DNA of 64,000 nt, from positions 992,001 through 1,056,000 of the forward strand of contig JAHBBC010000010.1 of NCBI GenBank assembly GCA_019915015.1, in the 5' to 3' direction. The notes below the pieces were generated by a model that was given only the letters and a program-made list of their open reading frames with translations, searched no databases and was not told where the DNA came from. Positions 58,701-64,000 of this stretch are shown one piece after another. The stretch comes from Auriscalpium vulgare (Eukaryota; Basidiomycota; Agaricomycetes; Russulales; Auriscalpiaceae). The position numbers and the translations under genes are program-made. Each line of letters opens with the position of its first letter. Positions within the stretch are counted from its first letter, which is position 1.

Positions 58701-59505
58701 ATGTGGGATAATATGGAATGCAAACACTTGGAGTTGTGCCTATGACAGTATTATGACTATTTTATATCATATGTATACCTCTCACAAAGCTGCTTGGTCA
58801 ACGAAGGTAAAGCCTATGAATCAAGCATTTACAATTATGACAGAAGGCTGGGCCCTTCTAAATGATTCAACACAGATGTTTTCTCAATTGGAAAGCACAA
58901 GAGATAAGATTCAGCTCATGTTACATACAGAAAACTCACAGTCATTTCCTATGGATGGACGTACAGGGACAGATATCTATAGTCTTTGTGAAGAAATCTT
59001 CAAAAGTGATGTTTATCGCTTCTCAGTAAAGACAGAGTGTCTTCAATGTAATACAACTATATCATATAATCATGTCAATGTGCCATCTTGGAGGTTGGTC
59101 AATGATGTTTCTCAAACAATTGCTGCTGAACTGAAGAAAAAACTCAGTTCAAAAAGCAATCACAGATGTGCCTCCTGTCACTCCTATCTTACACGACTAG
59201 TCACATTTGACCAGGAGCCTCCTCCATTTTTGATAGTAATCTTGCCACAGCCAACAACTCAACTGAAAATTAAACAAGTGATGTCTATTGCAGAAGGGCA
59301 GACGTACAAGCTGAAAGGTATTGTATACTATGGAGAAGCACATTTTACTTCGCGCATTGTTTCTGATGATGGTAGGCTGTCATACCATGATGGAATAGCA
59401 ACAGGAAGATCCTGTATCGATGAGAACAAAATATCAGCAATTCAAGACATACACATAGCCAGAGGTAGACAAGCAAGTGTGTTAATTTATTCTAATATAT
59501 TTTAG
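52078..59505 (+). CDS. Helitron-type Rep/helicase with C-terminal USP-like peptidase domain
   Basis: A single 2475-codon exon that should drive rolling-circle transposition. Order: a hydrophobic first 60 residues; a SAP-like segment (LTRQPRKDLLDICTKHGI, about residue 125); a cysteine-containing DUF6570-like region; and the Rep domain with HLH of the HUH motif at residues 790-792 and tyrosines 985 and 989 (YITDY). A poly-Asp run (about 1223-1240) follows. The Pif1-like helicase has Walker A GMAGTGKS at 1588-1595 and DE at 1672-1673, then FAGDFAQLPP and TCLSRGSS. The C-terminal domain has NTWSCAYDS (Cys 2220), EAHFTSR (His 2422) and YHDG (Asp 2438), as in USPL-type cysteine peptidases. The AT-rich coding differs from its neighbours. 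The hydrophobic start may be spurious; Met 88 (52339) is an alternative. No breaks seen. Confidence 0.93.
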
Positions 59506-59543
59506 GTATTATGATTTTTAGTATTAGTCATTCCATACAATCC

Positions 59544-59587
59544 GGGAATCGTACTGCCGTGCTCTGCATCGGCTCACTCCCAGCAAG
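59544..59587 (+). repeat. 3' terminus of the Helentron-like element
   Basis: GGGAATCGTA at 59544-59553 is complementary to the element's 5' end. It is followed by the stem GCCGTGC/GCATCGGC (59556-59573, one bulged base, 3-nt loop) and a 14-nt tail ending CAGCAAG. The flanking T at 59588 begins the interrupted integrase gene. Confidence 0.75.
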
Positions 59588-60895
59588 TCTCCAGCCGCGT
59601 GAAGAACGCGCGCCAGCGGCGGCAGAATTGGGCTCCAACGTCTACCCAGAAACGCTCAATACGCTGGTTGTGGGTGGATCTAATTGTTATCATAGTCAAT
59701 TATAGCAGCAGAGCATCATAGCCAACCTGCACTTACGATCCCCACATATAAGATGCACTGTTTGGCCCGCGCATCAGAATCATGTATACGCATACCAGAA
59801 TATTTTCTCCACCGCGGTCTCCTCTGGTCCGTAAAGGTAGACCGTGCATATCGACGGCACTGACAAAGTCACTGAGAACTGTTGTCGGCCGGTTGTTGCC
59901 GTTGGCGCGTAGCTGGACACACTGGGCATCCTGTCAGTACCAGCGGCCACGGCATGGGAAGATGCCTACCATGCGGTCAAAGCCATCAATAAAACCGTGG
60001 ATTACGATTCCCCACTGGATAAGCTTGTGGTGCCCATCCATATGCCACAAATGGTTGGAGCGGGGAACTGAGTATTCCCGCCGCACAATAGCCACATTGC
60101 GCCGCAGCGCCTGGCCAAGGCTGTCCACACGATGGAGGGAATCTTCTACGCGATCCCGCTGCAGGCGTAAACCTTGGTGCCGCAGGTGCGCCTCTGCGAA
60201 TCTCCGGCCAGAGTCAGGCCGGTTAGCCTTGAATGTGCGCATGAGAGTGTCGAGCTCGGCGTCAAGAATGACAGTGAAGCCATAGTCAATGCCGTACTCC
60301 TCTGCCGCAGCACGCACGGTATTGCGGGTGACATTGAGAGTCTGTGCGATCTGGGAAATAGATAGCCGGCTGTGTGGGGCAAGCGCATTGCGCAGAAACG
60401 TCTCCGATATAACCTTCCGTGGGCGGCCCGGCCTCCCAGAGTGAACTATAGACACCGGGTTATCATAAATGATATCCCGGTGCAGCCTGCAGGTAGCATG
60501 AGAATTAGAGCAGGTAGAGATGATTCTGGATCCACACACCGATCTTGCTGTGCATCAGCTGCCATGCCAAGCTCGCGGACTGTGCCACCGATACAAAGGG
60601 CACACTGAACTGTCCACTCCTTATTGTCCACTTCATCAACTAGAGCCTGAAGAAGTGGGACAATATCATGGTCAAGTCCTCGGGAAACAGCCCGAAGACG
60701 AAGTGGATCACTATCTTCCTGGTGAAGAATTTGCCGAGCATGCTTGTAGGCCTCAGATATCTTGGTATGTGCATGAAGAGCATGATGAGACCAAGAACTA
60801 CCAGCAGCTGGAAGAGGGAGGGAAGGGAATGGGGCTATGTTAGATTGAGGCAGAGAGTGGTGTAGCTTGCAAACGCGATCTAGAGGTTTGGCCAA
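59588..60895 (-). pseudogene. Integrase (rve) transposase, 5' half
   Basis: Exons 60895-60540, 60486-59970, 59930-59737 and 59679-59588 join in frame. The first is a helical N-terminal region (ISEAYKHARQILHQEDSD). Then comes a helix-turn-helix segment (SGRPGRPRKVISETFLRN, SISQIAQTLNVTRNTVRA), a second conserved region (ELDTLMRTFKANRPDSGR), and the integrase core with HLWHMDGHHKLIQWG (first Asp), RGDRGGENILV (second Asp) and QRIERFWVDVG (Glu). The frame breaks off after FFTRLE at the Helentron-like insertion and resumes at 31184. All three acidic catalytic residues are present, so this was a recently intact enzyme. It is an Agaricomycete integrase-core family whose transposon superfamily I cannot name. 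Confidence 0.87.
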
Positions 60896-60909
60896 ACAAC
60901 TGTCAACAG

Positions 60910-62242
60910 ATGTGTCGCCAGCAGGCTCCCCCTGCTGTCCCCCCTACTTTGGCTCCCATCCTTTCCCTATCTGTCCCCAGTGTAGCTGCCCTCATTCTTT
61001 CTATTTCTATAGCCAACACTACTCCTTTTTCTTCTCATACCCCTGGCCAGGAATCTCAGGCTTTGTCGCAGTCGCAGTTGCTTCCTGCTGGCAACTCACT
61101 GACAGCTGCTATGTATCTCGAAGCTAGCCAGCCCCTACAGAGCCAGACAGCTCCAGCCCCATCGCAGTACACTGCATCCTCTAACCACTATTATGTGGAC
61201 ACTCGCTATATCTATCTTCTGGTCAGTTTCTCGGCTGTGCTGTCGCTCGCTACCATTCTAACATTGCTATCACGATGATTGACTCTAGGTGGAGAAAAAG
61301 ATATTCTGTGTTCCCCTTGCTCTGCTTTGCAGCAGAGTTGGTGCCTTTGCGATTATCATGGACTTCCCTGCTGATGACAAGAGGGAAGGTTCTACCCCCA
61401 ACTACCCACTTGTCGTCCCAGGGGTAACAAGCTCGGAGTTTGGGGTGCTGGCTGACCTCCTCTTCGGAAAAGGGTAAGTTGTCACCTCCATCCACCATAT
61501 CAGCCATTTCTAACCCACCAATATGTAGGAAAATTGAGGAGCTGGGGGACCTGCCTCTCGTCAACCGATATGTCATTCTCCTCAAGCTCGGCCGCATGTG
61601 GGACATCCCATCTGCGTTCCAATATGCCTTCCTCCGCCTTGAACAGCCAGGCCATGAGCTTCCAGGATGGACTCCAGTCTACCAGCTGCACTGTGCCATC
61701 ACGTATAGCATTCCGAGCTGGATCGACGGCCCATTTCGCATGATTGTTGGCTGGCCCTATGCGGTTCTCACCGAGGCCGATGCTGTCCTCCTCGGCGCCA
61801 GCCTCATCCACCGCATCGCATCTGTCAAGTTCAGGATCCAGGCCCACCGCCTTGTCTTTGCGTATACCCCTCCCCGATTCGCCTCTGGGGTTGGCTGCCG
61901 CACTGTCCAGGACTGCACTGACGGGTGGATATATGCGTGGCATTCCGCTCTTGCGCTAAAGATCAACCACCCGTACTATTCAATGAGCAGCGCAGCTGTT
62001 ATGGCACTTTTGGAAGAGAAGGGTGGGTGTCCTGGAGTTTGTGCCCGCTGTTTCAGTGCGACGATGGAGGCCATGCGCGCGGACGAAGCCTTCAACCTGG
62101 AGAACTTTTTGATCAATCAGGCTCTTCAACAGCTTCACGGTTCCATCGTGGTATGTCTCCTGCTTATACGGAATGATGTGGCTCAGCTGATTCCGGTGTA
62201 TAGATTGATGAGGCGTCTCCTGCCCCTGACCCACTCCTTTGA
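60910..62242 (+). CDS. BTB/POZ-like domain protein
   Basis: Three or four exons. A Ser/Pro/Gln-rich N-terminus leads into a BTB-like fold: YYVDTRYIYLLVEKKIFCV, where an intron (GTCAGT ... CTCTAG, about 61223-61289) is removed, then PLALLCSRVGAFAIIMDF, NYPLVVPGVTSSEFGVLA, an intron at about 61471-61528, and RYVILLKLGRMWDIPSAF. A longer helical C-terminal part (WIDGPFRMIVGWPYAVLT, CPGVCARCFSATMEAMRA) follows. The last exon reads IDEASPAPDPLL and stops with TGA at 62240-62242. BTB domains usually mediate protein-protein contacts; the partner is unknown. The first ATG lies only 14 bp from the divergent integrase start, so ATG 61111 (MYLEASQPLQ) is an alternative. Confidence 0.68.
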
Positions 62243-62812
62243 TACCACATGTCAGCTGTTTCCCCCGTGCCTTTTTTCTTATGATCTACATTTAATGTCT
62301 AATGACCGCTATTCCTTTTATGTCAATATCACGCTCTTTCATACACATACAGTCACTACTATCAATCATACCATACTTTACTACTAATTTTTACCAATTT
62401 TGTGGCCTTCAAAGTGATACAGAAAACTCTGTACCGTTTTGAGAACCTTTTCAAAATGGTATATCACAGATTTACATGTCCCAAAATAAGTCTTGTGAAA
62501 AAGTATCAAAATGCGCTCTGTGAGATTCAAACCAGGTTGCGGTTGCTGGGGAATTTCACACCACAGGGAGCACGTCCACTTAGCCATTACACTATATAAC
62601 AATTCTCATTTACTAGGTCCATGCTCTATAGATCCACATTGTCCTCACCTCAACTCTATTTTGCTATCTAGCACTGGCCCCACATCTTATCTGCTATAGC
62701 ATCATGCTAATATATTGCCATACAGTGTACCACACAAGCAGGTACACAAAACTGGTCTTTTTTCAAATGCCCAGAGGCAGTACAGCGTGTAACAGTAGGT
62801 GGTATGACTAGG
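62243..62812. other. Gene-free stretch containing a tRNA-like sequence
   Basis: No protein gene is supported between the convergent BTB gene and the oxygenase-like gene. The only structured content is the tRNA-related sequence described at 62395-62605; the remainder is AT-rich. Confidence 0.5.
62395..62605 (-). repeat. tRNA-related SINE-like sequence
   Basis: On the minus strand TGGCTAAGTGG (62586-62576) matches an RNA polymerase III A box and GGTTTGAATCTC (62533-62522) a B box, about 50 nt apart as in a tRNA with a long variable arm. An AT-rich body follows to about 62395. The acceptor stem does not pair well, so a functional tRNA is unlikely. A SINE head is the better reading. Confidence 0.45.
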
Positions 62813-63838
62813 CTAGTCTATCTCATCAGAGTGCCCATTTCCATGCTGCCACTGGGATCCAATACCGGCACCCTTTGCCTCCTCATATGCGTCACGAATA
62901 TGCTGGGAGAAGGTGATACTCATCACCTGAGTGCTGCGGCAATGCAGTGACGTTGTACCGTGCTTGTGCGTCGGCTTGAACGCCATCAAGGTGCGGGCCG
63001 CAGGGCGGGAGACAACCTTGATATCCAGGTCCACGAAGCTTCCGCCATGGGGAGGCAGAGGCACAGCAGCAATTGGGTTGATATGGCTGTGTTTATGAGC
63101 GCGAGTCGTGCACCGGGAAGGCTGGGAAGGGAGGCCAGCGGAAGGAATGTGAGGCGCTGGGTATTCAGAAACTGCAGCAGTCAGAGCGAAAGCTGTGTTG
63201 GTATAGAGTTTGTCTGTGTGCACTGGGCTAACAATACTCAGTACTCAAGTATCCCAGCAAGAGAGTTTGGAATAGCATACGCAGAATAATCCAGAGCCAT
63301 GTACCCTTCAGGAGGGGCCCGCTGTGCACACGGAAATTCATATGTCTTGCCATCTTCTAAAGTAGCCCGCCAGCCTGTTCCTGAATTGAGGCAGTAATTA
63401 GAGAAACACACTGGGAAGGATGTGCAGAAAATAGTACCTTCGCTAACCTGCCGTGTGGCCAGACGCGGCATGCCAATATCTTCGAGGGTGCTGTTGATGG
63501 GATCAATAAGCTCGCAGGGTGCAAGTGCCTCTGCAATTGCCCAGAAAATAGAAAAGGCAGCCACTGCCTCTTGATCCTGGGCTGTCTTGGTGGCAGCGTC
63601 AAGCTGTTTGGCAAAGCTTACACCAGGGCCCCATACACGTGCATGACGAGGACCAGCATTGAACCCTAATTGGGTCATTTTGCCAGTATGATTGGGCTAA
63701 GAAGGTTCAATAACTTATCAGAGAAGCCTATAGAAATCAAGACTTACACGGACATCACGCCGCATATCACATGCTTGCTCAATGACCCTCAGTAAAAACG
63801 GGAAGTCGAAATTAGTCGGAGCTAGGCGTTGAAAAGTC
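62813..63838 (-). CDS. Putative HxD...H oxygenase-like protein, 5'-truncated
   Basis: Reading left from about 63838: VTFQRLAPTNFDFPFLLR, ACDMRRDVR, an intron (about 63750-63700), FNAGPRHARVWGPGVSFA, AVAAFSIFWAIAEALAPC, ALEDIGMPRLATRQ-like text (STLEDIGMPRLATRQ), and QRAPPEGYMALDYSA. An intron starting GTATGC (about 63276-63227) is followed by PVHTDKLYTNTAFALTAA with HTD at 63220-63212. Then come GGSFVDLDIKVVSRPAAR and FKPTHKHGTTSLHC with a second His at 62962-62960, and ITFSQHIRDAYEEA; the stop is at 62813. HxD...H within alternating strands suggests a beta-helix Fe(II) oxygenase, which is inference. Coding sequence begins abruptly next to the repeat at 63840, so the N-terminus is missing. 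Confidence 0.62.
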
Positions 63839-64000
63839 ACGGAACCCGTGAAATTGACTAAATTGACGATTTTTTGACTGGATTACCCGACTTTACAGTC
63901 ACATCCAGTCCTAGAGTACTGTCTCGCTCAGTCACGACTAGTCGAACTGCGCAGTCATCTGCAGTCACATACAGTCGTAGATTTAGTCGTTCACAGTCAC
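63839..64000. repeat. CAGTCAC-rich terminal repeat at the window edge
   Basis: CAGTCAC occurs at about 63896, 63931, 63964 and 63993, mixed with CAGTC(C/G)TAG and GACTAGTCG words. The sequence continues past the window. It may be the end of another mobile element that truncated the neighbouring gene. Confidence 0.55.

Larger units (their letters stand above)
31185..59587 (+). mobile_element. Giant Helitron2/Helentron-like element with cargo
   Basis: 28.4 kb inserted between T (31184) and T (59588) inside an integrase gene; removing it restores that gene's frame exactly. The left end begins TTACGATTCCC. The reverse complement of ten of these bases (GGGAATCGTA) lies at 59544-59553, 34 bp inside the right end, an asymmetric terminal inverted repeat. 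A hairpin GCCGTGC-TCT-GCATCGGC (59556-59573) ends 14 nt before the right edge. The Rep/helicase gene (52078-59505) ends just before that. These are known traits of Helentron/Helitron2 elements; there is no CTRR end. The Rep part is AT-rich while the upstream 20 kb is GC-richer, so the two halves have different histories. Whether the cargo moves as one unit is inferred. Confidence 0.78.

Noticed and set aside
58955..58970. GTACAGGGACAG as a KDZ-type terminus
   Set aside because: It is within the Rep/helicase reading frame and lacks the rest of the terminal repeat.
62510..62600. Functional tRNA gene
   Set aside because: A- and B-box-like words are present but the acceptor and anticodon stems do not pair convincingly; a SINE head fits better.

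Overview
The window is fungal and most likely from an Agaricomycete (mushroom-forming basidiomycete). Protein-coding exons are split by many introns of about 40-60 nt with GTRNGT donors. The gene families recognised are typical of that class: KDZ transposases with a CxC2-like cysteine cluster, TET/JBP-type dioxygenases, CHROMO-class Gypsy elements, Helitron-type Rep/helicases, BTB proteins and large lineage-specific hypothetical families. No bacterial operons, rRNA genes or CRISPR arrays are present. Nearly all of the window is mobile DNA, much of it nested.

Left part (1-6157): a broken Ty1/Copia pol on the minus strand abuts remnants of a plus-strand multi-exon gene (2.9-3.9 kb). Next comes a minus-strand multi-exon gene with a coiled coil (3.9-5.67 kb). 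Its 5' end stops at an orphan terminal repeat (5675) of the same family as the big KDZ element. An array of CCGAGAGACTTT repeats lies just inside that terminus.

6158-27250 is one nested structure. A CHROMO-class Gypsy element (minus strand, LTRs 26958-27250 and 6158-6507, 5-bp target duplication GCTGC) carries a 15.2-kb KDZ DNA transposon (11469-26657) inserted inside its gag frame. The KDZ element has about 70-bp terminal repeats rich in ACCGGT and an 8-bp duplication, GAACCGTG. It carries the KDZ transposase, an adjacent TET/JBP-like 2-oxoglutarate dioxygenase gene, an RNase H1 N-terminal-domain protein, two uncharacterised genes and a 1.8-kb foldback element with nearly identical 584-bp arms. 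Removing one target copy plus the insert puts the two gag halves back in frame.

27.3-31.2 kb holds unassigned exon remnants, a minus-strand gene with an N-terminal cysteine motif, and the 3' half of an integrase-type (rve) transposase gene. The 5' half of that integrase gene lies 28.4 kb away at 59588-60895. Everything between (31185-59587) behaves as one giant Helitron2/Helentron-like insertion: T/T target, a 10-bp asymmetric terminal inverted repeat, a hairpin 14 nt before the 3' end, and a 2475-codon Rep/helicase with a C-terminal cysteine-peptidase-like domain at its 3' end. About 20 kb of GC-richer cargo lies upstream of the Rep gene. It includes a large protein with a putative double-stranded beta-helix oxygenase core (39.7-44.5 kb), other uncharacterised multi-exon genes, degenerated duplicated exons and small repeats.

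The right edge (60.9-64 kb) has a BTB-domain gene divergent from the integrase gene, a tRNA-related SINE-like sequence, a 5'-truncated gene with another HxD...H oxygenase-like core, and a CAGTCAC-rich repeat at the end. Intron positions were read by eye. Gene ends are firm where a stop is cited and approximate elsewhere.
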